Positions 54,263 to 64,000 of a DNA stretch of 64,000 nucleotides are shown in pieces. Under the pieces are notes generated by a model. The model was not told the origin of the DNA. It made no database searches and saw only the letters and a program-made list of their open reading frames with translations. Made by a program: the position numbers and the translations under genes. Location: positions 26,587,780 through 26,651,779 of the forward strand of contig NC_080041.1 in the NCBI RefSeq assembly GCF_012489685.1. Reading direction: 5' to 3'. Position 1 is the first letter of the stretch; each line of letters begins with the position of its first letter. This stretch comes from Lotus japonicus. Taxonomy: Eukaryota; Streptophyta; Magnoliopsida; Fabales; Fabaceae.

Positions 54263-56760
54263 ATGATAAGAAGGATAGATAGATTTCTCATATCGCCAGA
54301 TTGGTTAGCAAATTGGCCTAACTGCTCACAATTGGGTCTTAAGAGAGACATCTCCGACCACTGTCCTATATTGTTGAGAAATCAATTTCTTGATTGGGGC
54401 CCTAAACCATTTCGTGTGATGAATTGTTGGCTCAAGGACCCTAGGATAGTGGGGTTTGTGAGACAAGCGTGGGAAGAACAACAGATTAGAGGTTGGGGTG
54501 CATATGTACTCAAGGAGAAACTGAAGAATCTGAAGCTGAAGTTGAAAGGCTGGAACAAAGAAGTCTTCAGGGACCTGAGAAGTAGAAGGAACGATGTGGT
54601 ACAGAAAATGAATGAACTGGACAAGAAGGAAGAGGAGGATGGGCTGTCCATGGAGGAGGTAGATGAACGGAGAACGCTACTTGGTGAATTCTGGACAGTG
54701 CTAAATCTCCATGAATCATTGTTGTACCAAAAATCACGTTCCCAATGGCTGAAGGATGGAGATCAAAATACAAAGTATTTCCACTCACTAATTAATTGGC
54801 GAAGGCGCACAAACACTATTGTGGGGTTGATGGTATGTGGGAGGAGGAGCCGGGAAAGGTGAAGATTGAAGTTAAGAGGTATTTTGAGCAGCGGTTTGCA
54901 GCAATCCAGGGGGCGGTCTTAAATCTGGATGGGGTTCCCTTCAGAGCACTTAATGATGCTGATAATGAGTTTTTGACAAGGAGGTTTGGGGATGATGAGA
55001 TAAAGGAGGCAGTATGGGAGTGCGGGGGGAGATAAGAGCCCAGAACCAGATGGATTCAATTTCAAATTTATTCAGAAGTTTTGGGACCTTCTCAAAGCTG
55101 ACTTTCATAAGGTGTTGGATGATTTTTGGAGAAGGGGGACATGGCCTAAGGGTAACAATGCTTCGTTTATTGCATTGATCCCAAAGGTGAGTTCACCTCT
55201 AGGCTTGAACGACTTTAGGCCAATCTCACTCATCGGATGCGTGTATAAAGTTGTAGCCAAAGTGTTGGCAATAAGAATAAAGAAGGTCCTGTCTAAGGTG
55301 ATCCATGAGAACCAGTTTGCTTTCCTAGGAGGGCGCAATATGTTGGACAGCGTGGTGGTGATTAATGAGGTTATCAGTGCAGCAAAGAAGAGGAAACAAT
55401 CAACTTTGATATTTAAAGTTGATTATGAGAAAGCATACGACTCAGTAAGTTGGGGGTTTCTTTCATATATGATGAGAAGACTGAATTTCAGTGAAAAGTG
55501 GGTACGGTGGATTATGAACTGTGTTCAAACCGCATCTGTTTCTGTATTAGTAAATGGGAGTCCTTGTGAGGAGTTCAGTATGGGTAGGGGGTTAAGGCAA
55601 GGCGACCCTCTTGCTCCGTTCTTGTTTTTGATCGTAGCAGAAGGATTAAATGGTTTATTTAGTAGGGCTGTAAATTCAGGCAGATTTGAAGGTTTCACTT
55701 TTGGGGAAAATCAGGAACTGGAGATATCCATGCTGCAGTTTGCCGACGATACCATTTTTGTTGGAAATGCTACAGCCCAAAATGTCCTAGCTGTGAAGTG
55801 TGTTCTGAGGATGTTTGAAATGATTTCAGGCCTCAAAGTCAACTTTCACAAGAGCAAACTTGCAGGGATAGCAGTGGAAAGAAGTGGGCTACAAAGATTT
55901 GCTTCGATATTGCATTGCAAATTGATGGATATCCCCTTCACTTATTTGGGCATTCCAGTGGGAGGGAGGCTAAATTCTTCAGCCCTATGGGAGCCGGTCA
56001 TTGCAAAGTTAAGAGGAAAACTTTCGGCGTGGAAACAGAAACATATATCCTTTGGGGGTCGTATTTGCCTCATCCAAAGTGTCCTATCTGCAATACCATT
56101 ATTCTACCTTTCATTCTTTAAAATACCAGCAAATGTGCTCAAAATATGTACACGCATAATGCGTAATTTCTTGTGGGGAGGTGTTGAAAATGAAAACAAA
56201 ATTGCTTGGGTTAAATGGGGAGTGGTATGCAAGCCGAAGGAACATGGCGACCTAGGTATAAAGGATTGGCGCATGTTTAATATGGCTCTGCTTGGGAAGT
56301 GGAAGTGGAGGTACCTGAATGAAACGGATTGCCTCTGGAGTAAGGTGATTAAGGCTAGGTGTGCTGAGAAAGGTGGCTCTTCGTGGTGGAGGGACATTAA
56401 TTCTACATGTGTCTTGGAGGGTTGGAATTGGTTTGAAGCAGGTACTCAGAAAACAGTTCTAGAAGGTAATGCTACAAAGTTTTGGGGAGAGAATTGGGTT
56501 GGGAATGGTCCATTGGAATTCAGATTCCAAAGGCTGTACAATTTATCGAATCAGAAGTCAGCTCTTGTGAAGAACATGGGCTATTGGAATAATGGTGTAT
56601 GGCACTGGGAATTTAAATGGCGAAGAAAACCTGTAGGGAGGGAGGTGGGATGGGTAGAAGAATTGCTGGATGTGTTAAAAACAGTGCCGCTGGTGGAGAA
56701 TATGCCTGATAAATGGGTGTGGAAGTTGGAGGGGGAGGGACATTTCTCAGTTAACTCATC
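54263..56760 (+). pseudogene. LINE ORF2, first part (EN end, linker, reverse transcriptase)
   Basis: The first frame (to about 54845) carries the endonuclease end and linker with LLYQKSRSQWLKDGDQNTKY. A frameshift near 54845 leads to VKRYFEQRF, and an extra G near 55028 leads to SPEPDGFNFKFI. From 55112 the RT is open: FIALIPKV, FRPISLIGCVYKVVAKVLA, QFAFLGGRNMLDSV, KVDYEKAYDSVSW, GLRQGDPLAPFLF and the catalytic box QFADDTIF (FADD at 55739-55750). Thumb and connection sequences follow until the hAT insertion. With two frameshifts it cannot make an active protein. Confidence 0.9.
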
Positions 56761-56889
56761 TAGGGGTGAGCAACGGTCGGGTTCGGTCGGGTTCGGGTCC
56801 AATCTAACCCAACCGCCAAGAACCGAACAGCTTAAAATTTGGACCGATTTCGACTGTGGGCCAAATCGGTTTGGTCGGGTCGGTTTATA

Positions 56890-58238
56890 ACGGTTAGGCG
56901 GTTTAGTCGGTTCGGTTTGGACGGTTTGGGCCTTAACTGGGTTGGACTTTTTTTGGCCAGTTTTTTTTTTTTGAAGGAAAAATGATATTTTTTTTTTATA
57001 AAACATGGGTCAATAATAAGCCCACCAACAATAAGCCTAACATCAATAAAACATCACAAAGCTAATTAAGACGCCAAATGGCCAATAAATCAATAATAAC
57101 CTATTGATCAATTTTACCAGCCAAGTAAAACACATCACAAATTGGTTCTATTAGAACTTAAAAGCTCAATAACCATAGTCAATAATAACATTCACATAAA
57201 CTTAAACTGGATTGTATCTTAACTGCCAAATTACAACTAAAACTTGAGTCTTGAATCACACTAAAAGGGTCTTCGAGTAAGCCACAAGTAGCAGAGCATT
57301 AAGGCATTAACAACATTGTGTCTACTACGAAAGTTTAGATTTTAAATCATATTACAAGACTTTAGACTTGAAATATCCATAAAGAATGAAAACTGAAAAT
57401 AAAATCATGTAGGATTCCCTCTTCAGCATGTCTATGATCAGCACACACAAGAACCCAACCAAATCCTGCAAGATTGAGTAAACTAAATGGATTAAAAGAT
57501 ATTATAGGAGAGCAACGATAATTAAGTTCTATAATCACCATTCACCACACAAAAGAAAATTATTAATCCAAATCATGTATGCATTGCATACACTTATACT
57601 AAAAGAAAGCAATTTTTTTCATTACCCAACAAGGAATGAAGAAATGTTTTCCATGTCCTTCATAAGCTTCTTTATCATCTCATCAGCAATCAGATTCATC
57701 CTCTATCCAAGTGTCCCAACAAGTCTTTCAAAAAGCTAATAATGCAATCATAAAATATTGTAATCAGAAATAAACATAACAATTAAAAGCAAAGGAAACA
57801 CACATTTAGTTATTACAAAAGGAAGAAAGTAATTACCAACATGTTGTGATTAATTTAGTGCACATCCTTAAGAGTCCTTGCTGCTGCCCCACCAAAAAAA
57901 TCATGTTCAACATAGGTGATTCAACCTGGAAGTAATTGGAAAAGCATAGGTGAACGGAAAAAACTTGATAAAACAAATAATGAATTCAAAACAGTTTGAC
58001 ATGTGGTACAAACCTCCCAAAAAACAGGTTCATTACAACCTTCTACAATGCTTGCAAAATAACCTACATATATTATATAATATTATAGTGAGTCATTTGA
58101 CCTGCAAATGACTCCAAAAAAGTCAGGCACCTGTAACAGATACATAAAATAAATAAGCACATCAGAATTGGCTAACTTGAGTACTTAAAGTAAAGATTAA
58201 AAAGTTCAAGGGAAATTGTACACTTTTAAGTTGCGCTT
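56890..58238. other. Non-coding 3' part of the hAT element
   Basis: AT-rich sequence between the transposase 3' end and the left subterminal region. No further gene is supported. Splice-like words suggest an untranslated 3' region with possible introns, unproven. Confidence 0.4.
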
Positions 58239-60605
58239 TCAGCCAATATTCATTGGCTGAGAGGATGTTCCAGCTGCTGAAGCTGATCCACCTGGGGTCA
58301 TAGAACTTGCTGCTGCTTGTAATTCTTGGTCATATGAAAAGGAAGTGAAAGAATAGATTAAAATTTATAAAAAAAAAACAATAGTATAACACATAATAAA
58401 AGAGAACAAAACAACAATACCTGCCACAATCTCATCATTAAGCTCCCACTCCTCATCAAGGTCTTGATCTTTGAATTGGTAAAGAGAAGGCTTCAACCAG
58501 TTCTGGGCACAAATCAGACCCTCGGCAATTTTTGGGCTAAGGGAGCTTCTAAAGGGCTCCAACACCCTACCACCAGTGCTAAATGCACTCTCCGATGCCA
58601 CAATTGAAACAGGGGTTGCAAGGACATCTCGCACCATGGAAGAAAGTATAGGGAACCTACTAGAATTTTGCTTCCACCATAGTAGCAAGTCAAATTTGTC
58701 ATTTCCTTCAACATTAGCTTCAGTTAAGTATGTCTCAAGCTCAGTTTTTCTGTCAATTGAACTTTTCTCCTTTAAATGCTTCTTAAAAGCATCTGCCCGT
58801 TCTAAAAATGATGAACATTCAACCGGAGTAGATGATGCACCTTGTCCACTCCCCTCCAAAGGGTCATGAGATGATTGCACAGATCTGTTCCGTTCCTCAT
58901 GGGCTGAAGCATACCAGTTGTACATTCTAGTAAGATCATCCTTCACACTAGTTGACATTTCATTTAGGAATGTTGGATTTTCACCATACATTTGTAGAAA
59001 AGACCATTCGACATAACTGAACTTGTATCGAGGGTCAAAAATTACACCAAAGTAAAGGAGTTTATTAATTGACTTAATATTACCCCAATACTTATCATAT
59101 TTCAGCTTCATCTCCACACCCATTTTTCTCAAAGAAGAGTTTGAACTGTTACAACACTTTTTCAGCTCCATGTGGATCAAAGCCAATTGATGAAATGCAG
59201 AATGCATGCTCACATGTGTTGATGCTGAAAAGATTTTGGTAGCATCATAAAAAATCTTTAAAAATTTTACAAACACCCTTGAACTCTCCCAGTCCTCAGC
59301 AGTAGGTGGCCCAACAGTCCCAAAGTATTCGACATAACTCAACTCCTCAAATTCCATCTTCTCAAATGCTGGCTGAAACCTTTCAGCTGCATCCAACATC
59401 ATATATGTCGAGTTCCATCTAGTAGGAACATCAAGACATACTAATTTCTTGGAAGTTATATTTGAAAACTCAATGCACTCTTTGAATTTGGCAAGTCTAT
59501 TGGGTGAGGACCTCACAAACCTAACAGCATTGCGAATATTATTAATGGACTTATTCAAGTCCTTCAAACCATCATTGACAACAAGGTTGAGGATATGGGC
59601 ACAACATCTCATGTGAAAAAACTCTCCATCTAACACCAAACCACCCATAGTCCTCACTCTCTTTATCAAATGTTCTATAGCCTTATCATTGGATGATGCA
59701 TTATCAACTGTGAGAGTAAAAACATTCATCAACCCCCATTCCCTCAAAATCTCTTCCACATGTCTACCTATGGTTTCACCTTTATGGTTCGGGACAACAG
59801 AAAAACTTATAATTCTTTTTTGATACCTCCAGTCATTATCTATAAAATGTGTAGTGAGAGTTAGATAACTGAGGTTTTGGATTGATGTCCAGCAATCAGT
59901 TGTGAGTGTCACCCTATTGCAATTAGATTTAAAAAAACCTCTCAACCTCACTTTTTCATCAAGGTAGAGTTGGTAACAATCCCTAGTCACAGTAAATCTA
60001 GAAGGGACAGTCATTTGGGGCTGAATTTTGTTAATGAGTAATTTGAAACCAATACCCTCAACTACACTAAAAGGGTGTTCATCTAAGATGACAAACATGG
60101 CCACAGCTTTCCTACATGTTTCCGCATCATATCTAAGGCTTGCAGCTGTCAACTCACCAGTCATACCAGGGGTAAATGCAAGGACTGTTTGGCTAGAATC
60201 ATGACTGATTGCATATGCATACTTAACACAAACTTTCAAATGAGCCCACAAGTTTGATGTACCATGAAGCTTAGAATCAGCTAAATACCTCTTACCACAA
60301 TAATTACAAGCTGCAGTCGTCTCATCAACCTCAATATCAGGTACATGGGTGAAGTGATCCCATATAGAAGAAGACTTCCGAGAGCCACTAGCATTTTGTC
60401 TTCGCTTCTTTTTACTTTTAGGAGCGGGATCAGTTATCGTAGCTTCAGCAGTAGATGTTTGCTTCTGTTGAGTAGAAGGCTGATCTCCACCAGAAGCACC
60501 TCCTTCAGCTGGGGTGGCATTGGATGGCTGTGTAGCAGTTGGGGGATTGTCGGTTTCAGTTGGTAAAGGCATTGGTGCCGTCAAACACTGCCTAGATTTC
60601 TTCAT
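58239..60605 (-). CDS. hAT transposase (BED zinc finger, RICESLEEPER/DAYSLEEPER type)
   Basis: Exon 1 (60605-58421) encodes 728 codons. It has a Ser/Thr/Pro-rich start, a basic stretch KSKKKRR (residues 63-69) as likely nuclear signal, and a BED finger (residues 80-126; CNYC at 100-103, WAHLKVC at 120-126). An RNase H-like catalytic core has Asp in LTTDCWTS and TVDNASSND. The C-terminal hAT dimerisation domain has LLWWKQNSSRFPILSSMVRD and the catalytic Glu in VASESAFSTGGRV. A GCAG|GTATTG donor at 58420 and an ACCAAG|AATT acceptor give a 96-bp intron; exon 2 (58324-58239) adds a Ser/Ala/Gly-rich tail ending MNIG and a TGA. Without splicing, the frame runs into hydrophobic nonsense to 58365. 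No stop or frameshift was found, so the protein (about 756 residues) should be functional. Confidence 0.9.
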
Positions 60606-61374
60606 TTCTATGACAAAGAAGAAATCAAAGTAAATGAATGACTTTAATATTTAATGATTGTAAAACTAGAAGCTGAAGAATAAATTACAGAATACATGAC
60701 ACAAAATTAGCTTTTGAACAAAATACATGCCATCAAATTAGCCATCAAATTTCACAAATTCATGGAGCACCAAAGCAAACTCACATTATCACAACCAAAA
60801 CACTTATTATCACAGCCAAAATAAAACCTACAGTACAAAGAATACCCAATAAAAATATGAAATAAGGATCTTAAAAAATACCAGACAAAGTGCTCTCAGA
60901 ACTCAGAAGTATGAAGTCTTCAGTCAAAAGATGATATCCTTAGCCCTTGCTTCGGTTACCCTCCTAATCACATGAACCATACAAATATTAACATATTATA
61001 GAAACAGATTTCAGTAGGAACAAGGGGACGGGTTTCAATTTCAAGCATATTTCAGTGAGAAAGAAGATGGAGAGAGGAGAATTAGAGAAGTGAGAACAAT
61101 GGTGAGAGCTGAGAAGATGTCTTACCAGAGAGGAGAGTGGATGAACGATGGAGGGAGAGGGACGAAGACATGCAGCGCAGCAGCGGCGAGCTAGGGTAAC
61201 GATGGAGGGAGAGTGAATTGAATTGGCTTATATTCTAGGGTTAAATTTCAGAGAGAGAGAGAGGGTAATTGAAATGTCAGATACTCAGAGTTTGAGTGGC
61301 TAGGGAGCCTCCTCACGAGATTTCAGTCTTTCAGATGGTCCTACTATACTGATAATCATATCTGCAGTGCTATG
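60606..61374. promoter_or_regulatory. 5' region of the hAT transposase gene
   Basis: Upstream of the ATG on the minus strand the sequence contains splice-acceptor-like tracts just before the start codon and donor-like words near 60880 and 61115, so an untranslated leader with an intron is likely. Promoter elements cannot be placed with confidence. Confidence 0.35.
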
Positions 61375-61557
61375 TCGGTTCGGGTCGGGTATCGACGGAA
61401 TCCAAAATTCCCACCGATTCCGACCGACTATAGCCGCACGTAACCGCCAGCCAATTTCGCCTGTACCCGTGGCCCGACCCGACCGCGGACGTGATTTTTG
61501 AAACGGGTAGAGCGGGTTCGGTCGGGTTCGAAATTTCTGCTCACCCCTAAACTCATC

Positions 61558-62008
61558 CTACTTGTTTTTGCAGGATCAATATTTGGAGGAGCAAGATCAG
61601 GTCCTTAAACTGATATGGACTGTACCTGTGCCATCAAACGTGAGAGCCTTTGCGTGGCGTGTGATGCTGGACCGTATTCAATCAAAGGACAATCTGAGGA
61701 AGAGGCATGTGCTCAACAGTGCAGAGGAACTGGCTTGCCCATTCTGTGGCCAGGAAGATGAAACGACATCCCATATTCTGCTTTCCTGCATAATTTCTTC
61801 ACAGGTCTGGTATGGAGTCTTTGCTTGGCGTGGGATATACATAGTGCCCCCTGCATCCCCGCGTGATCACCTACTGCAGTTCCCTTTATTTAGCCGAAAC
61901 AAGGAGCAGAGGGTGGGGGAGTTGGCAATTTGGATGGCAACCGCTTGGTCCATATGGTTGATGCGAAATAGAGTAGTATTCAATGGCGCTGCTCTGGACG
62001 TGGAATAG
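61558..62008 (+). pseudogene. LINE ORF2, last part (zf-RVT zinc region)
   Basis: After the hAT element and its duplicated target, the LINE frame resumes. It reads LKLIWTVPVPSNVRAFAWRV, RKRHVLNSAEELACPFCGQE and TTSHILLSC, then WMATAWSIWLMRNRVVFNG. This is the zf-RVT domain (CPFC...H...C) at the end of plant L1-type ORF2. It ends at TAG 62006. Removing the hAT and one target copy would restore a continuous frame across the site. Confidence 0.85.
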
Positions 62009-62544
62009 GTAGTGGAATCAAGTCAGGTTAAAGCTTGGCAATGGATGAGAGCAAAAGTACAAGGCTTCTGCTATTCGTGGTTTGAATGGAAATCAAATGT
62101 TGGAGCATGTCTTGATTCCTTGTAAAGGATTTCATGAAGTAGGGGACTCTAAATTACAAGGCTGGAAGGCAGTGGGATTTGAAATCAAGGTGCTGGCAAT
62201 TATACAGTGCTGGAAATGTTACTGCCATGTGGTTTGACAGGTCTCTGGCTTATAACTTGTTGCCATGTCAAAGGCTAATGGGTAATGGAGTGCTGTAATG
62301 CTGGATGCAGCTTAAGAAGGTTTACCTCTGGGAAATTTGGTGAAGTGGTGCGGGCTGAAGCATTGCAGGATAATCTTTCCCTATGCTACATGTTTCTCTT
62401 GGTGGCTATGTAACTTGACAAGTTGCTCTTTGTTTTTTTCCTGCTTTTCTTTGTAATCTTATGTTCTATTCTCTTATTGTATTAAGGGTTTGAGTACCCC
62501 TTGTACTCCCTTTTAATACAATGTTTTGGCTTATAAAAAAAAAA
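62009..62544 (+). other. LINE 3' end with poly(A) tail
   Basis: Below the stop another frame reads VKAWQWMRAKVQGFCYSWFE, a usual C-terminal part of such ORF2 proteins, so the stop at 62006 may be a lesion. The 3' untranslated part with TTTGTAATCTTATG and a terminal A10 tract follows. Confidence 0.6.
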
Positions 62545-62699
62545 CACACCTCATCTTTTAAACACTTTATTTTCACCTATTTTTGTTTCTACCTCTCTCC
62601 TCTTATCATCTATCACATCTAATACTTTCTCTCTCTTACTTTTTCTTTTCTTCCTATCTCTCTCCTTCTCCACCTCCTTCCACCTCAAAATGAGGTGTG
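62545..62699. mobile_element. Short MITE-like element
   Basis: CACACCTCATCTTTT at the left and AAAATGAGGTGTG at the right form an imperfect inverted repeat of about 13 bases around 155 bp of pyrimidine-rich sequence. It lies directly after the LINE poly(A). No clear target duplication was seen. Confidence 0.45.
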
Positions 62700-63202
62700 A
62701 AGAAAATATTATCCTACTTTTGGTCTCTTATTTTTTTTCATCCAAAAACTAATATTTTTTTGTCTGACATGGACTTTTTTAAATCATGTGAAGTTGTGAC
62801 ACCCATCAGGAGAGAGAGTGGACCTTAGAACCCATATGTGAGCTGCACATCATGACTCCTACGGATCCCTTCAACACTTTTTTGTTATTTTTTAAATGAA
62901 ATTAAACATGATGAATGTTCGTCTTCTTTTAAAAACAAAGAGATCCCAATGTGCGAATTGCCATCAAACCACGAAGACACAAACCATGAAGGGAGCAAAA
63001 GGAAGATACCTAAAGCAGAAGAAGTGCAACATAGAGTATTGGTGAGGCGTGAGAGAGACATGGTTCTTGATGTTGACTAAAATTTTAACCATATACTCAA
63101 CAAAACACGCAACAATTCAAAAACTCCAAACCATACCCAGAAAAGAAAAGAAAAAAGATCCCACCCAGCATAACAAAGAGAAACAAAAGCAAGTGGAATA
63201 AG
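62700..63202. other. Intergenic; no gene seen
   Basis: AT-rich DNA without recognisable features. Confidence 0.4.
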
Positions 63203-63869
63203 CTAAGACTGATTTGGTGAGGTGGTAGCTCCTGATTCAATCTCATAAGAAAAATTTCAAGTGTCAATTTGTTACATATCAAATTCAACATGTCAATTTG
63301 TTAGATAGTTTCTCTTTTGTTGAGTTATTTTATCTTTAAACCGAATTTTAAAAGATTTACTTTAATTATCTAAGATTTACCTAGATTACTCCTTACTAAA
63401 TTTATTTTCAAAACAAATTTTGAAACCGTTTTCATTATCTCTTTAAATTAGAAAAAATCTCAAGTCTAATTTACTGCATATTTACAGAAATCCCCTAATT
63501 TCTCCTTTTATTCTTTCTTATAATCTACAATATAAAAATAAAATATGTAGTGCTAAGATTATAATCCATTAAAATTTTGAAAGATCTTCCCTAATTATCT
63601 AAGATTATATACTATATATCTAAGATTTTCCCAAATTTGTGAATTGAGGGGGGGAGAATGACAATTAATGGGTAAAGAGGAAAAAGATATAGCGAAACTG
63701 AATATTTTAAATGTCAGATGAGAGAAAAGAGAGAGAAACGAAATTGGGGGAGAAAAAGAGACAATTAAGGGGGAATTAATGAGGAAAGAGGAGAGCACAT
63801 TCATGATTAATTGATGTATCAAATACAAAAGACATATTTTTCGTACAATGCACGAGAAAAAAACACTAG
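63203..63869 (+). mobile_element. Non-autonomous Helitron, copy B
   Basis: It is collinear with copy A (47391-48152) from CTAAGACTGATTTGGTGAGG to the decayed hairpin TCGTACAATGCACGA and terminal CACTAG|T (63869), with several indels. The first few bases of the 5' end are missing. No coding capacity. Confidence 0.65.
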
Positions 63870-63889
63870 TATATTAGAAAAGAAGAACT

Positions 63890-64000
63890 TCTATGAGGCT
63901 CATTCAGTAACGTCACAGCACCAGATTAATTCTCATAAAAATAATTTCACGTGTCAATTTGTTAGATAGCAAATTCCACGTGTCAATTTGTTAGATAGCT
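63890..64000 (+). mobile_element. Non-autonomous Helitron, copy C (runs off the window)
   Basis: TCTATGAGGCTCATTCAGTA followed by two TGTCAATTTGTTAGATAG motifs repeats the start of copy A. It lies directly behind the 3' end of copy B, separated by about 20 bases that also precede copy A (ATATTAGAAAAGAAGAACT). Confidence 0.6.

Larger units (their letters stand above)
56761..61549. mobile_element. Complete hAT transposon
   Basis: The ends are perfect 12-bp inverted repeats TAGGGGTGAGCA/TGCTCACCCCTA. Both sides carry the 8-bp direct repeat AACTCATC (56753-56760 and 61550-61557), the hAT signature. Subterminal regions are packed with GGTCGGGTTCGG-like motifs (56770-56930 and 61375-61535), likely transposase-binding sites. 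Total length is 4,789 bp with one transposase gene on the minus strand. Everything needed for autonomous movement appears present. Confidence 0.95.
54261..62544 (+). mobile_element. 5'-truncated LINE (L1-type) interrupted by a hAT transposon
   Basis: Coding remains of ORF2 start within the end of the endonuclease (RRIDRFLIS...SDHCPILL), followed by linker, RT, zf-RVT zinc region and a 3' untranslated part ending in A10 near 62544 (CTTATAAAAAAAAAAC). ORF1 and most of the endonuclease are missing, the usual result of incomplete target-primed reverse transcription. The hAT element at 56761-61549 splits it. A clear target duplication of the LINE was not found. Confidence 0.88.

Noticed and set aside
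54382..54788. Minus-strand Ser/Phe-rich frames
   Set aside because: They are antisense to the LINE ORF2 linker on the plus strand.

Overview
The window is transposon-rich nuclear DNA of a dicot plant. The F-box paralogs, the style of the Ty1/copia, TRIM, LINE and hAT elements, and a TPD1-like gene fit a papilionoid legume best. That assignment is inference from family resemblance. There are no rRNA genes, true tRNA genes, operons or CRISPR arrays.

Layout. 1-2817: short repeats, a hAT-type fragment, a hairpin MITE, a SINE with a 16-bp target duplication and a TRIM-like LTR fragment. 2818-31380: three copies of an F-box gene unit (pseudogene at 2818, intact genes at 11576 and 24644). The second and third units also share several kb of non-coding flank. 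Insertions separate and split them: a 3'-truncated Sirevirus-like copia (4427-10203), a decayed copia (14835-19765) whose LTR holds a MULE-type MITE, a TRIM-like piece and several LINE relics. 31976-33138: a small non-autonomous LTR element with a minisatellite. 35010-35200: a CACTA transposase relic.

35364-42889 is the most striking structure: a near-complete 7.5-kb palindrome with CACTA-type ends, arms of about 3.7 kb and a spacer of about 66 bp. Both arms carry the same fragment that I recognise as two exons near the C-terminus of a long-chain acyl-CoA synthetase (LACS1-like). Transcribed through, it would fold into a very long hairpin RNA with homology to a host wax/cutin gene.

43877-48152: Helitron-type ends, a LINE RNase H relic, AT-rich DNA and a 159-bp tandem duplication. 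48597-53312: a TPD1-like secreted-peptide gene split by a very young copia element (48742-52967; 5-bp TSD; LTRs differing at one base by eye). Its gag region is gone and two TRIM-like elements sit in its place. 53690-62544: LINE relics and a 5'-truncated LINE, interrupted by a complete hAT transposon (56761-61549) with perfect 8-bp TSDs, 12-bp TIRs and an open transposase gene with one small intron. 62545-64000: a MITE and two more copies of the Helitron family.

Only two ordinary host genes look intact (F-box genes at 11576 and 24644). The rest is nested mobile DNA whose nesting order can be read from target duplications and from comparison of the duplicated F-box units. All percentages and alignments are by eye.
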